Counted from the first letter of the stretch, positions 11,083 through 21,674 are shown. The stretch: DNA of 64,000 nt from Alphaproteobacteria bacterium (GCA_021325375.1 JAJPHG010000011.1:124001-188000), one strand, 5' to 3'. Translations and numbers: made by a program. Notes: generated by a model from the letters alone, not told the origin.

Positions 11083-13284
11083 ATGAAAACGCTCATACTT
11101 GCCGCCGCCGTTCTGTGCATTACCTTGCCCGCCATGGCCGAACACCTGACCCCCGAGCGCGTCTTTGCCGATCCCTCCATCAACGGGCCGGCGGCGCGCG
11201 ACGTGCAGCTTTCGCCGGATGGCGAGCTGGTCACCTATCTGAAAGCCAAGCCGGACGACCAGAACGCGCTCGACCTGTGGGCGGCCGACACCAAGGGCGG
11301 CGCGCCGTTCATGCTGGTCGATTCGCGCGCGCTGGCGCCCAAACAGGCCGAGCTGTCGGAAGCGGAGAAGTCGCGGCGCGAGCGCATGCGCATCACCCAG
11401 CACGGCGTCGTCGAATATCACTGGGACGAGCAGGGTAAATTCATATTGGTGCCGCTGGACGGCGATCTCTATCTCGCCGAGCGCGCGGGCGGCCAGGTGC
11501 GCCGTCTCACCAACACCAAGGAAGACGAGGTCGATTCCAAGGTCTCGCCCAAGGGCCGCTACGTCTCGTTCCTGCGCGGCGCCAATCTCTATGTCATCGA
11601 GCTTGCGGGCGGGATGGAGACCGCGCTCACGACCGACGGCAAGGATCCCGTCTCCTGGGGCGCGGCGGAGTTCGCGGCGCAGGAGGAGATGGGCCGCTAC
11701 ACCGGATATTGGTGGTCGCCGGACGAGAGCCGCATCGCGCTCACCCGCGTCGACGAGAGCCCGGTGGAGATCATCCCGCGCTTCGAGGTCGGCGCCGAGG
11801 GTTTGACCTCGATCAACCAGCGCTATCCGCGCGCCGGACGCCCCAATGCGATCGTCGAGCTCTATGTCGAGGACGTAGCCTCGCACAAGCGCGTGAAGAT
11901 GGATCTCGGCAAGGATACCGACTTCTATCTCGCGCGCGCGGGCTGGGCGAAGGATGGGCGCACGCTCTATGTCCAACGTCTTTCGCGCGACCAGAAACGG
12001 CTGGATCTTCTTGGCTGCGATCCGGCGAGCGGGGCGTGCCGCGCGATCTTGAGCGAGACCTCGCCGCATTGGGTGGAGCTGAGCGACGATTTCAAGCCGC
12101 TCGCCTCGGGCGATTTCCTGTGGTCGTCGGAGCGCTCCGGCTGGCGCCATCTCTATCTCTATGCCGGCGACGGCACGCTCAAGCGCCAGGTCACGTCGGG
12201 CGATTGGCCGGTGGCAAGCCTTGAAGGCGTCGACGAGGAGAAGGGCCGCGCGATCTTCCAAGCCTCGATCGACACGCCGATCGAGCAGCAGCTCTATTCG
12301 ATCTCTTATCTCGACGCCGACACGCCGCACGCGCTGACATCGGGTCATGGCTGGTGGGGTGCGAGCGTCGCGAAGAAGGGCGGCGCCTTCGTAGGCAGCT
12401 ACTCCGATCCGATGACGCCGCCGCGCACCGGTCTCTATGCGGGTGACGGCAAATTCCTGCGCTGGATCGAGGAGAACAAGCTCGACGCGCATCACCCTTA
12501 CGCGCCCTATCTGGCCTTCCGCCGCGTGCCCGAGTTCGGCACGCTCAAGGCCGATGACGGGACGGAGCTGCACTATTCGATCACCACGCCGGTGGGCTTC
12601 GATCCGGCGAAGAAATATCCCGCCATCGTCGAGGTCTATGGCGGGCCGCATGTGCAGACGGTGCGGCGCGACTGGGGTGCTGCGACCGATCAGCTTTTGA
12701 GCGAGGCGGGCTATGTGCTCTTCCGGCTGGACAATCGCGGCTCCGACAACCGCTCCGTCGCGTTCAAGACTGCGGTCGACCGAAAGCTCGGGACCGTGGA
12801 GACGCAGGACCAGCTCACGGGCAAGCGGTTCCTCGCGCAGCTTGCCTATGTCGACGCGCAGCGGATCGCGGTGTCGGGCTGGAGCTATGGCGGGTTCATG
12901 ACCTTGATGCTGATGACCGAGAAGGGTGCGGGCTTCGCGGCCGGCGCGTCAGGCGCGCCGCCGACCGATTGGAGCTTCTACGACACCTGCTACACCGAGC
13001 GTTACATGGGCACGCCTGAGAACAACGCGCAGGGCTATCACGGGTCCGATATCGTGAACCGCCTCGACGGCTTGAGCGGGCGGCTGATGCTGCTCAAGGG
13101 CCTGTCGGACGACAACGTGATCCTGGCCAATTCCACGCGGCTGATGGCGGCGCTGCAGGAGCGCGGGGTGACCTTCGACCTGGCCGACTATCCCGGCGCG
13201 CGCCACGGCATCAACGGCAATGCGCGCCGGCTCCAGCTCTGGCGGACCTATCTCGAATTCTTCCGCCGCAACCTGCATCCTTGA
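11083..13284 (+). CDS. S9-family prolyl oligopeptidase (dipeptidyl peptidase IV-like), secreted
   Basis: Periplasmic serine peptidase of 733 aa. A signal peptide (MKTLILAAAVLCITLPAMA) leads into a beta-propeller (DPPIV_N) domain of about 460 residues and a C-terminal alpha/beta hydrolase domain. The catalytic triad is visible: Ser in GWSYGGFM (about residue 600), Asp in KGLSDDNV (about 676) and His in ARHGING (about 707). The Glu-Glu segment AAQEEMGRYTGYWW matches the N-terminal-amine binding motif of DPP4 enzymes, so dipeptide release after Pro/Ala is likely. Confidence 0.93.
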   Translation: MKTLILAAAVLCITLPAMAEHLTPERVFADPSINGPAARDVQLSPDGELVTYLKAKPDDQNALDLWAADTKGGAPFMLVDSRALAPKQAELSEAEKSRRERMRITQHGVVEYHWDEQGKFILVPLDGDLYLAERAGGQVRRLTNTKEDEVDSKVSPKGRYVSFLRGANLYVIELAGGMETALTTDGKDPVSWGAAEFAAQEEMGRYTGYWWSPDESRIALTRVDESPVEIIPRFEVGAEGLTSINQRYPRAGRPNAIVELYVEDVASHKRVKMDLGKDTDFYLARAGWAKDGRTLYVQRLSRDQKRLDLLGCDPASGACRAILSETSPHWVELSDDFKPLASGDFLWSSERSGWRHLYLYAGDGTLKRQVTSGDWPVASLEGVDEEKGRAIFQASIDTPIEQQLYSISYLDADTPHALTSGHGWWGASVAKKGGAFVGSYSDPMTPPRTGLYAGDGKFLRWIEENKLDAHHPYAPYLAFRRVPEFGTLKADDGTELHYSITTPVGFDPAKKYPAIVEVYGGPHVQTVRRDWGAATDQLLSEAGYVLFRLDNRGSDNRSVAFKTAVDRKLGTVETQDQLTGKRFLAQLAYVDAQRIAVSGWSYGGFMTLMLMTEKGAGFAAGASGAPPTDWSFYDTCYTERYMGTPENNAQGYHGSDIVNRLDGLSGRLMLLKGLSDDNVILANSTRLMAALQERGVTFDLADYPGARHGINGNARRLQLWRTYLEFFRRNLHP

Positions 13285-13287
13285 GCC

Positions 13288-13752
13288 ATGAGCGACACCA
13301 GACCGCGCAAATTCCTGGTCGTCATCGACAAGACGCCCGAATGCGCGGTCGCGCTACGCTTCGCCACGCGCCGGGCCCAGCACACGGGCGGACGGGTGAG
13401 CCTGCTCTGCGTCGCGGAAGGCGGCGACTTCCAGCAATGGAAGGGCGTCGAGGAGATCATGCGCGACGAGGCGCATCTGGCGGCCGAGAACCTGCTCCAT
13501 ACCGCCGCTAAAGCGGTCAACGAGCTTGCGGGCATCATCCCGGAGCTGGTCATCGAGCACGGCCGCCCGGCCGATTGCCTGCTCGATCTCATCAAGCGCG
13601 ACAAGGACATCTCGATCCTGGTGCTGGCCGCGGGCACCGCCAAGGAGGGGCCGGGCCCGCTCGTCGCGCTCTTCGCGGCCGGCGTCCAGCCCGTCCCCGT
13701 CACCATCGTCCCCGGCCGGCTGAGCGACGCCGAGGTGGACGCGCTGGCGTAG
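13288..13752 (+). CDS. UspA-family universal stress protein
   Basis: Single Usp domain, 154 aa. The N-terminal strand (KFLVVIDKTPECAVALRFATRRA) and the C-terminal GTAKEGPGPLV...PVPVTIVPGR follow the Usp fold, and the G-(x)9-G nucleotide-binding pattern is roughly kept. It starts three nucleotides after the S9 peptidase stop codon and may be co-transcribed with it. Role in stress is inferred from the family only. Confidence 0.88.
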   Translation: MSDTRPRKFLVVIDKTPECAVALRFATRRAQHTGGRVSLLCVAEGGDFQQWKGVEEIMRDEAHLAAENLLHTAAKAVNELAGIIPELVIEHGRPADCLLDLIKRDKDISILVLAAGTAKEGPGPLVALFAAGVQPVPVTIVPGRLSDAEVDALA

Positions 13753-13879
13753 CCTGAGCCCGGATTTGATGGGTCATCCTTCGAGGGCCGCCTGCGGCGG
13801 CCACCTCAGGATGGCGGGCTGTTTCTCTGCCAGACCCCAAAATTTCGCTTTGTTCCTGCGCGGTCCGGGTGTACTATCT

Positions 13880-13946
13880 TAGATAGAGAGGCTTGTCTTC
13901 TCTTCCCCCCTAGCGCCGCGCGGCCCCTTTGCGCGGCGCTTTTTTT
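13880..13946 (+). ncRNA. Candidate small RNA ending in a strong intrinsic terminator
   Basis: A C/U-rich unstructured stretch (GTCTTCTCTTCCCCCC) lies directly before a 10-bp GC-rich hairpin (AGCGCCGCGC / GCGCGGCGCT, 13912-13940) and seven T residues. A weak promoter-like pair (TTTGTT and TACTAT, about 17 nt apart) lies just upstream. C-rich single-stranded motifs that pair with ribosome-binding sites are typical of alphaproteobacterial trans-acting sRNAs. The alternative is only a terminator for the usp gene, about 160 nt upstream. Confidence 0.35.
13912..13946 (+). terminator. Rho-independent terminator
   Basis: Ten-base-pair stem AGCGCCGCGC/GCGCGGCGCT with a 9-nt loop, followed by TTTTTTT. 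It may terminate the S9 peptidase-usp transcript or a small RNA starting just upstream. Confidence 0.8.
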
Positions 13947-13974
13947 GGGGGGTGTTCCGCCACCCACCCAAACT

Positions 13975-14062
13975 CCGTCATGGCCGGGCCTGTCCCGGCC
14001 ATCCATACGCTCACTGCGAGACCAGGGAGTATGGATGGCCGCCACGCGGGCGGCCATGACGG
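13975..14062. repeat. Inverted repeat (34-bp arms) upstream of a membrane protein gene
   Basis: The arms 13975-14008 and 14029-14062 are inverted copies. The outer parts match well (CCGTCATGGCC and GGCCATGACGG; CCATCCATAC and GTATGGATGG) and there are mismatches in the middle of each arm. The spacer is 20 nt. It looks like a dispersed palindromic element of the host genome. Together with the candidate sRNA it fills the 13753-14144 gap. Confidence 0.65.
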
Positions 14063-14144
14063 TGTGGAGATAGGGTATGCCTGCCTTTCCCTTCCACATC
14101 GGGCAGCCCTATAAGCTCGATCCGTTCGCCAAAGGGCACGGCCC

Positions 14145-15125
14145 ATGTGGGATTTCAGCTTCGCCAGGGGTTTGAGCATGGTGATGCGCACCGCGCCCTT
14201 CGTGGGCTTGCGCATGCTCGTCTATTTCGGGATCGCCTTTGCCTATCTCATCGCGGTGGGCGCGGGCGGGGTTCTCGGCTACGGCTTCGGCCATTTCGGG
14301 CATAACCCCGATTCGCCCGGGATCGGCGCGTTCTGGGGCGGCACGATCGGGCTCGGCCTGGTCAGCGCCGCGCTCTATTTCGCGCGCGAATACATCCTCT
14401 ATCTGGTGAAGGCGGCGCATATCGCCGTGCTCGTCGAGCTGCTCGACGGCAAAGACGTGCCCGCCGGCCAGGGCCAGCTCGCCTATGGCGCGGCTTTCGT
14501 GAAGACGCATTTCGCCCAATCCTCGGTGCTGTTCGGCGTCGACCAGCTCATCAAGGGGACCTTGCGCGCCTTCTTCCGCACGATCAATTTCTTCACCGCG
14601 TTCCTTCCCGTCCCGGCGCTGCAGCAGATGATCCGCATCGCCGAGGCCATCGTGCGCATGTCGCTCACCTATGTGGACGAGATCATCCTGGCCTATCTCA
14701 TCCGCACGCGCACCACCAACCCGTGGGACACGGCCAAGGACGGGCTCATCCTCTATGTCCAGAACTACAAGCATTTCCTGAAGAACGCGGCGTGGCTGTC
14801 GGCCTTCCTGTGGCTGCTCACGGCGCTGATCTTCCTGATCGTCGTCGCACCCTTCGCGGCGCTGGCTGCGGTGATGCATGGCGGCGGGATGCTGTGGGCG
14901 CTCGCGTTTGCGGTCATCTTCGCCTGGGCGGCGAAGGCGGCCCTCCTCGAGCCCATCGCGATCGCGTGCCTGATGCAGGTCTATTTCAAGACCATCGAGG
15001 GCCAGACGCCCGACGCCGAATGGGAGCAGCGGCTCACCACCGTCTCGACCCGCTTCCGCGAGCTGGGCGCCAAGGCGGCCGGCTGGACGCTAGGCCCCAA
15101 GCTTGCGGAGCCCAAACCGTCATGA
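14145..15125 (+). CDS. Polytopic membrane protein, function unknown
   Basis: A 326-aa inner-membrane protein with about five or six hydrophobic segments (for example residues 21-50, 60-85, around 225-250 and 255-280) and a short hydrophilic C-terminus. I do not recognise a named family. It is coupled by an ATGA overlap to the next gene, a twin-transmembrane protein. A short upstream reading frame (14077-14175) overlaps its start in another frame. Confidence 0.7.
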   Translation: MWDFSFARGLSMVMRTAPFVGLRMLVYFGIAFAYLIAVGAGGVLGYGFGHFGHNPDSPGIGAFWGGTIGLGLVSAALYFAREYILYLVKAAHIAVLVELLDGKDVPAGQGQLAYGAAFVKTHFAQSSVLFGVDQLIKGTLRAFFRTINFFTAFLPVPALQQMIRIAEAIVRMSLTYVDEIILAYLIRTRTTNPWDTAKDGLILYVQNYKHFLKNAAWLSAFLWLLTALIFLIVVAPFAALAAVMHGGGMLWALAFAVIFAWAAKAALLEPIAIACLMQVYFKTIEGQTPDAEWEQRLTTVSTRFRELGAKAAGWTLGPKLAEPKPS

Positions 15126-15316
15126 TGGGAAAGATCCTGATCCTCGTCTCGCTCGCCGTCGTGGCGGCGATCCTGTTCGCCGGCATCGCGGTCATGGCCA
15201 TCGGCGGCGAGACCAACGCGAAATGGTCCAATGTTCTGATGCGCTACCGCGTGCTGGCGCAGGCCGTGGCCGTGGGCATCCTCCTCGTGGTGCTTTATTT
15301 CTCGAGCCGGCATTAG
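15122..15316 (+). CDS. HIG1-like twin-transmembrane protein
   Basis: A 64-aa protein with two transmembrane helices joined by a short positively charged loop (MRYRVLAQ), the layout of alphaproteobacterial HIG1-domain proteins that associate with respiratory complexes. The start overlaps the stop of the upstream membrane protein gene (ATGA), which suggests coupled expression. Confidence 0.75.
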   Translation: MMGKILILVSLAVVAAILFAGIAVMAIGGETNAKWSNVLMRYRVLAQAVAVGILLVVLYFSSRH

Positions 15317-15323
15317 CCCGCGC

Positions 15324-15500
15324 TCAATGCACCCACTTTTCGGCGTCGATCTCCAGGGCGGCGGCCTTGGCTTCGAGCTCGCGGGCGACTTTGAGCAGCA
15401 GGGAGCGGTAGTGGCGCATGGAGGTGGCAAGGGCCGCGCGCCGCAGGCGGCCGGCCTTGGTCAACAGATGATTGACGTCCTCCTGGGTGTTCGGGCTCAT
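15324..15500 (-). CDS. Small hypothetical protein (58 aa)
   Basis: An open frame of 58 codons reading MSPNTQEDVNHLLTKAGRLR and on to a C-terminal IDAEKWVH. The composition is that of a soluble, mostly helical protein, with regular high-GC third positions. It fills the space between the HIG1-like gene and leuC. The ribosome-binding site is weak (AGGA at about 12 nt). No function can be assigned. Confidence 0.5.
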   Translation of the reverse strand: MSPNTQEDVNHLLTKAGRLRRAALATSMRHYRSLLLKVARELEAKAAALEIDAEKWVH

Positions 15501-15667
15501 GAAACCAGAACGTCCTGTGCGTTACGGAAGTTCCTCCTTGCGGTGTGTCGCGGCGTCCCATCTTCAATGTGAGTCAAGGGTTTGCGGGGCGGAAAGGGCG
15601 GAAAGCCGTGCTTTCGACGAACAATTAAGTGGCACTCCACGAAGCAGATAAGACATATATTTGCCGG

Positions 15668-17053
<1,386 letters not shown>

Positions 17054-17115
17054 AATCCAAATGACTTGCACGCCGCCTCCGTGCTAAGCAGCATGCCTCG
17101 GTCGAGGGGGCTGTC

Positions 17116-17430
17116 ATGGGAATGGTGTTTTGCCGGGTCTGCGCAAAGCAGATCAGCGACGAGGCGTATGCCTGTCCGCAATGCGGCGCGCCGCAGCGTC
17201 CGGGGCCGCCGCCCGGCGCGCGTCCGCGCAAGGACAAGGTCACGGCGGGCTTGCTCGCGCTGTTCCTGGGCGGGCTCGGCGTACACCGCTTCTATCTCGG
17301 CGACTGGTGGGGGATATTCTATCTGCTGTTCTGCTGGACCTTCATCCCCGGCATCGTCGCCTTCGTCGAAGGCATCATCTTCCTGACCATGAAAGACGAC
17401 GCCTGGAACGCGCAATACGGGGCGCGGTAA
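17116..17430 (+). CDS. TM2-domain protein with an N-terminal zinc ribbon
   Basis: A 104-aa protein. The N-terminus has two CxxC knuckles (CRVCAKQ and CPQCGAP) typical of a zinc ribbon. A Pro/Arg-rich linker leads into a TM2 domain with two membrane helices separated by the HRFYLGDWWG motif. Function is unknown for this family. It ends just before a large inverted repeat. Confidence 0.85.
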   Translation: MGMVFCRVCAKQISDEAYACPQCGAPQRPGPPPGARPRKDKVTAGLLALFLGGLGVHRFYLGDWWGIFYLLFCWTFIPGIVAFVEGIIFLTMKDDAWNAQYGAR

Positions 17431-17454
17431 ATCCATGAGTTCATAAGCACACAC

Positions 17455-17616
17455 TGTCATGGCCCGCGAATGCGGGCCACCCAGTTGGGTTCTGCACATC
17501 GCCGAATTGATTCACGCGGAGCCGCGGAGGTTCTCTTTCTTCTCCGCGTCTCCGCGTGCGATTTTTCGGAATCCAACCGGTATCACCTGGGTGGCCCGCA
17601 TTCGCGGGCCATGACA
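17455..17616. repeat. Large palindromic element with perfect 30-bp inverted arms
   Basis: Arms 17455-17484 and 17587-17616 are perfect inverted repeats built round GGCCCGC(G)AATGCGGGCC. The 102-bp centre holds a second inverted pair (CACGCGGAG...CTCCGCGTG). The element separates the TM2-domain gene from the convergent priA gene and probably folds into a strong bidirectional hairpin. It encodes nothing and looks like a MITE- or REP-type element. Confidence 0.75.
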
Positions 17617-17635
17617 CGTTTTGTTGTGTTGGATT

Positions 17636-19837
17636 TCAGAAAAAACTCATCGGATCGATGTCCACCGTCAGACGCACGACGCCCGTGATCTTGGCCTGTC
17701 TCAGCCAGGCGCGCAGATAGGCCTGGATGTCGACGCCGCGCTCGGCCTGCACCAGAAGGCGCTCGCGCGTCTGGCCGCGCAGGAGCGAATAGAAGGCGGG
17801 CGTCGGTCCCCACACCTTGACCCCCCGCGCCGACGGAGCGGCTTTGGCGAGGATGCGGCCGGCGTCGCGCGCGGCGTCTGCGTCGGCGCTTGAAAGGATG
17901 ATCGCGGCCAGGCGGCCGAAGGGCGGGGACCCGGCGCGCTCGCGCGACACCCGCTCCTGCTCGTAGAACGCGTCGCGGTCGCCCTTGGCGAGCGCCTGCA
18001 TCACCGGATCTTTGGGGTTGCGCGTCTGGATCAGCACCAGGCCCGGCTTGTCGGCGCGGCCGGCGCGTCCCGAAACCTGGTGCAGGAGCTGGAAGGTGCG
18101 CTCGCGCGCGCGCATGTCGCCGTCCGAGCCGCCGAGATCGGCGTCGACGACGCCGACCAGGGTGAGCTGCGGGAAGTGATGGCCCTTGGCCACGATCTGC
18201 GTGCCGATGAGCACGTCGATCTCGCGCTTGTGCATGGCGCGGATCGCGGCCTGGGTCTCGCCGGGACCTTGCATCGTGTCGCTCGACGCGATGGCCATGC
18301 GCGCTTCGGGGAAGACCTGCGCGAACTCCTCCGCCACGCGCTCGACGCCGGGACCGCAGGCGATGAAGCTCGAAGGCGCGGCACATTGCGGGCACTCAGC
18401 GGGCGTGTGCGTGTCGTAGCCGCAATGATGGCACATCAGCCTGCGCCGGTAGCGGTGCTCCACAAGCCAGGCCGAGCAATTGGGACAGGTGATCTTGTAC
18501 CCGCACGCCTCGCACAGGGTGAGCGGCGCATAGCCGCGCCGGTTCAGGAACAGCATCGCCTGCTCTCCCGACGCCAAGGTCGCGGCCAGCGCCTCGCGCA
18601 GCGGCGGCGACAGGAACGTGCCCGCATCGCCGCGCTCGCGCGTGACGTCGATGAGGCGCACTTCGGGTAAGGTCGCGTTGCCGTGACGGCGCGGCAGCAC
18701 CAGATGCGCATAGCGTCCGCCGGTCGCGTTGACGAACGTCTCCAGCGACGGCGTGGCACTCGCCAGCACCACCGGACATTTGGCGATGCGCGCGCGCACC
18801 ACCGCCATGTCGCGGGCGTGATAGATCGGGCCTTCCTCCTGCTTGTAGGCCTGCTCGTGCTCCTCGTCGACGATGACGAGACCGAGCGCGCGGAAGGGAA
18901 GGAACAGCGCCGAGCGCGCGCCGACGATGACGCGCGCCTCGCCGCTCATCGCGGCGCGATAGACTCTGCGGCGCTCCTTCTGGCCGAGATCGGAATGCCA
19001 CTCCGCCGGCCTGCAGCCGAAGCGCGCGGCAAAGCGGTCGAGGAACTGGACGGTCAGCGCGATCTCGGGCAGCAGGATGAGAACTTGCTTGTCCTGGGCG
19101 ACCGCTTCGGCGATGGCCTCGAAATAGGTCTCGGTCTTGCCCGATCCGGTGACGCCGTCGAGCAGCGCGGTCGAGAAGCGCTTCGCCGCGACCGCGGCCT
19201 TCAAGCTGCGCGCGGCGGCTTCCTGCTCCAGGCTCAGCGTGGTGGGTGCGAAATGGGGATCGGGCCGCGGGACAGGATCGAATTCGGGAAGTTCCACGCC
19301 GACAAGCGCCCCCGCCTCGATCAATCCGCGCACCACGGCGGGCGTGACGTTGGCCTCTTCGGCGAGCGCGGGCACGCTGCGCGCGAGACCGTCGCCCGCG
19401 ATCTCCAGCACGCGCGCGCGGGCGGGGGTCAGGCGTTTGGGGGTCTCGTGCCCTCGCACATAGGCGGTGCGCGGCGCCCCGGGCTCGAAGGCCTGGCGCG
19501 AGCGCAGCGCCATCGCCAGCACCATGCCCGGATAGTTCAGCGTGTAATCCGCGACCCAGTCGATGAAATCGCAAAGATCGGCCGGCAGGACCGGATGGCC
19601 TTCGAGCGGCGTCGCGTATTTGAGCCGGTTGTCGCCGACCGCGCCCTCGGCCTGGCCCCAAACCGCGCCCAGCGCCTCGCGCGGCCCCAGCGGCGCCGTG
19701 ACCAGGAGCCCACGCGCAACCTCCACCCCGCTGGGGAGTTTGTAGTCGTACGGCCCCGGCAGCGGGTACGGCAAAAGCACACCGGCGCGCGGCGTTGGCC
19801 CAAGCTGCAAAGCGCTCTTCAAGACGGCGTCTTTCAT
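17636..19837 (-). CDS. priA: Primosomal replication protein N' (PriA helicase)
   Basis: Restarts stalled replication forks by remodelling DNA and loading the replicative helicase. It has 733 aa. Walker A (LLDGVTGSGKTE), the DEEH box (VIVDEEHEQAYK) and two pairs of zinc-binding cysteines (CEACGYKITCPNC and CHHCGY...CPQC) are visible in the expected order. The start MKDAVLKSALQLGPTP is followed by the 3'-DNA-end binding domain. Divergent from the transaldolase-like gene. Confidence 0.97.
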   Translation of the reverse strand: MKDAVLKSALQLGPTPRAGVLLPYPLPGPYDYKLPSGVEVARGLLVTAPLGPREALGAVWGQAEGAVGDNRLKYATPLEGHPVLPADLCDFIDWVADYTLNYPGMVLAMALRSRQAFEPGAPRTAYVRGHETPKRLTPARARVLEIAGDGLARSVPALAEEANVTPAVVRGLIEAGALVGVELPEFDPVPRPDPHFAPTTLSLEQEAAARSLKAAVAAKRFSTALLDGVTGSGKTETYFEAIAEAVAQDKQVLILLPEIALTVQFLDRFAARFGCRPAEWHSDLGQKERRRVYRAAMSGEARVIVGARSALFLPFRALGLVIVDEEHEQAYKQEEGPIYHARDMAVVRARIAKCPVVLASATPSLETFVNATGGRYAHLVLPRRHGNATLPEVRLIDVTRERGDAGTFLSPPLREALAATLASGEQAMLFLNRRGYAPLTLCEACGYKITCPNCSAWLVEHRYRRRLMCHHCGYDTHTPAECPQCAAPSSFIACGPGVERVAEEFAQVFPEARMAIASSDTMQGPGETQAAIRAMHKREIDVLIGTQIVAKGHHFPQLTLVGVVDADLGGSDGDMRARERTFQLLHQVSGRAGRADKPGLVLIQTRNPKDPVMQALAKGDRDAFYEQERVSRERAGSPPFGRLAAIILSSADADAARDAGRILAKAAPSARGVKVWGPTPAFYSLLRGQTRERLLVQAERGVDIQAYLRAWLRQAKITGVVRLTVDIDPMSFF

Positions 19838-19873
19838 GGGCTACACTGTGAACGGTGATTCACGGCGGTCAAT

Positions 19874-20533
19874 ATGAAGCTTTTCATCGACAGTGCCGAT
19901 ATCGACGAGATCCGCGAATATGCAGGCAGCGGCTTCCTCGACGGCGTCACCACCAATCCTTCGCTCGCCGCCAAGACGGGCCGCGACTATGTCGAGGTGC
20001 TGAAGGAGATAACGGGCATCGTCAAGGGCTCGGTCAGCGCCGAGGTCCTGGCGACCGACCATGACGGCATGATGGCGCAGGGCAGGCGCGTCGCCAAGAT
20101 CGCAAGCAACATCACCGTGAAGGTGCCGCTGACCTGGGACGGCCTGAAAGCCTGCCGCGGTCTGCGCGCCGAGGGCATCGCGGTCAACGTCACGCTCTGC
20201 TTCTCGCCGGTCCAGGCGATGATGGCGGCGAAGGCGGGCGCGACCTACATCTCGCCCTTCATCGGCCGCGTCGACGATTGCGGCGAGGATGGGGTGGGGC
20301 TCATCCGCGACATCCGCACGGTCTACGACAATTACGGCTTCACGACCGAGATCCTGGCGGCGTCGATCCGCAGCGTCAGCCATGTGCGCGAATCGGCGCT
20401 GGCCGGCGCCGACGTCGCGACCATCCCGGCCTCGATCTTCAAGCTGCTTCTCAATCATCCGTTGACCGACAAGGGGCTCGCCGCCTTCCTGGCAGATGCC
20501 AAGAAAGCGGGCGTGGAAATCAGGGGCACATGA
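19874..20533 (+). CDS. fsa: Transaldolase / fructose-6-phosphate aldolase-like enzyme
   Basis: Class I aldolase of 219 aa, the small transaldolase type (TalC/FSA). The N-terminus [16 protein letters not shown], the TTNPSLAAK loop and the Schiff-base lysine in [12 protein letters not shown] are all present. It may act as a transaldolase in the pentose phosphate pathway or as a fructose-6-phosphate aldolase, and the sequence does not decide between them. It is coupled by an ATGA overlap to the next gene. Confidence 0.93.
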   Translation: MKLFIDSADIDEIREYAGSGFLDGVTTNPSLAAKTGRDYVEVLKEITGIVKGSVSAEVLATDHDGMMAQGRRVAKIASNITVKVPLTWDGLKACRGLRAEGIAVNVTLCFSPVQAMMAAKAGATYISPFIGRVDDCGEDGVGLIRDIRTVYDNYGFTTEILAASIRSVSHVRESALAGADVATIPASIFKLLLNHPLTDKGLAAFLADAKKAGVEIRGT

Positions 20534-20787
20534 GCGAAAGCGCAGAGACGATCGCGCCCGAGGCCGATGAGGCGGTTCGGGCCTATATCCGCATGAATCG
20601 CGCAAGGCTGGCGCAGGACGGCTCGTTCCTGGCGGCGCTGCTGCCGGAGCGTTTCGCGGGCGAGGCCGTGCACGACATCCAGCGCCACATCATCGACAAG
20701 CTCAGGGCCGAGAACGCGGCCTTGAAATCCAAGCTCGAAGCGGTCGAGCGCGCGGTCAAGGCATGGGGCGCTCCGCCGAAAGCCTGA
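20530..20787 (+). CDS. Small coiled protein upstream of xerC (possibly a shortened DUF484 relative)
   Basis: An 85-aa protein with N-terminal acidic residues, a helix ending in [19 protein letters not shown] and a coiled-coil tail ([23 protein letters not shown]). In many proteobacteria a DUF484 protein of about 220 aa precedes xerC. This one has only the N-terminal helix and coil part. It overlaps fsa by four bases and xerC by 25 bases, so the three form an operon. Confidence 0.7.
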   Translation: MSESAETIAPEADEAVRAYIRMNRARLAQDGSFLAALLPERFAGEAVHDIQRHIIDKLRAENAALKSKLEAVERAVKAWGAPPKA

Positions 20788-21674
20788 CGCGCGACTGGCT
20801 CGCGGCGCTCGCGCATGAGCGGCGCGTGAGCCCGCACACCCTGCGCGCCTATGGCGACGATCTGGCGCGGTTCCTTGGGTTCCTGCACGAGCATCTGGGC
20901 GGCGTGGCCGACGCGCGCGCTCTGGCGGGGCTTTCCACCGCCGATATCCGCGCCTTCCTCACCACGCGCCGCGCGCAAGGGCTGGGCCCGCGCGGCGTGC
21001 AGCGCGCGCTGGCCGCGATCCGCGGCTTCTTCCGCTATCTCGCGCGCGAAGGCATCGCGGACAATCCCGCGCCGCGCGCGATTCGCAGTCCGCGCATCGC
21101 GCGCACGCTGCCCAGGCCCTTGAGCGAGCAGGACGCGGGCCGCGCGATCACGCAGGCCGGCGCGCACGACGTCGAATGGCTGGGCGCGCGCGACGTGGCG
21201 CTGCTCACGCTGCTCTATGGGATGGGCCTGCGCATCTCCGAAGCGCTGTCGCTCAAGCGCGGCGACGTGCCCTTGGGCAAGTCGCTTGCGATCACCGGCA
21301 AGGGCGGCAAGTCGCGCGTCATCCCCGTGCTGCCGGCGGTGCGCGAAGCGCTGGATGCGTATTCGAGCTTGATCCCGTTCGCGGGCGGGAAGCAGGCGCC
21401 GCTGTTCCTCTCCCGCCGCAACAAGGCGATGAGCGCGCGCGAGGCGCAGGCGTTGATGCAGAACCTGCGCGGACGATTGGGCCTCTCCGAGCGCGCGACG
21501 CCGCATGCGCTGCGCCATTCCTTCGCGACGCATCTTCTGGCGGGCGGCGGCGACCTGCGCAGCGTGCAGGAGCTCCTCGGCCACGCCTCGCTGTCGACGA
21601 CGCAGACCTACACCGCCATCGACACGAACAAGCTGATGGAGGTCTACGCCAAGGCCCATCCGCGCGGGCGCTAG
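20763..21674 (+). CDS. xerC: Tyrosine recombinase XerC
   Basis: Resolves chromosome dimers at dif with XerD. It has 303 aa. A SAM-like N-terminal domain (HERRVSPHTLRAYGDDL) precedes the catalytic domain with Arg in GMGLRISEAL, Lys in GKGGKSR, HxxR in PHALRHSFATH, His in LLGHASLSTTQ and the nucleophile Tyr in TYTAID. Chromosomal gene, not part of the island. Confidence 0.95.
   Translation: MGRSAESLTRDWLAALAHERRVSPHTLRAYGDDLARFLGFLHEHLGGVADARALAGLSTADIRAFLTTRRAQGLGPRGVQRALAAIRGFFRYLAREGIADNPAPRAIRSPRIARTLPRPLSEQDAGRAITQAGAHDVEWLGARDVALLTLLYGMGLRISEALSLKRGDVPLGKSLAITGKGGKSRVIPVLPAVREALDAYSSLIPFAGGKQAPLFLSRRNKAMSAREAQALMQNLRGRLGLSERATPHALRHSFATHLLAGGGDLRSVQELLGHASLSTTQTYTAIDTNKLMEVYAKAHPRGR

Noticed and set aside
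8853..11234. Open frame of 793 codons on the minus strand across mutS
   Set aside because: Composition is Arg/Gly/Ala-rich as in a shadow frame, and mutS on the plus strand is complete and conserved.
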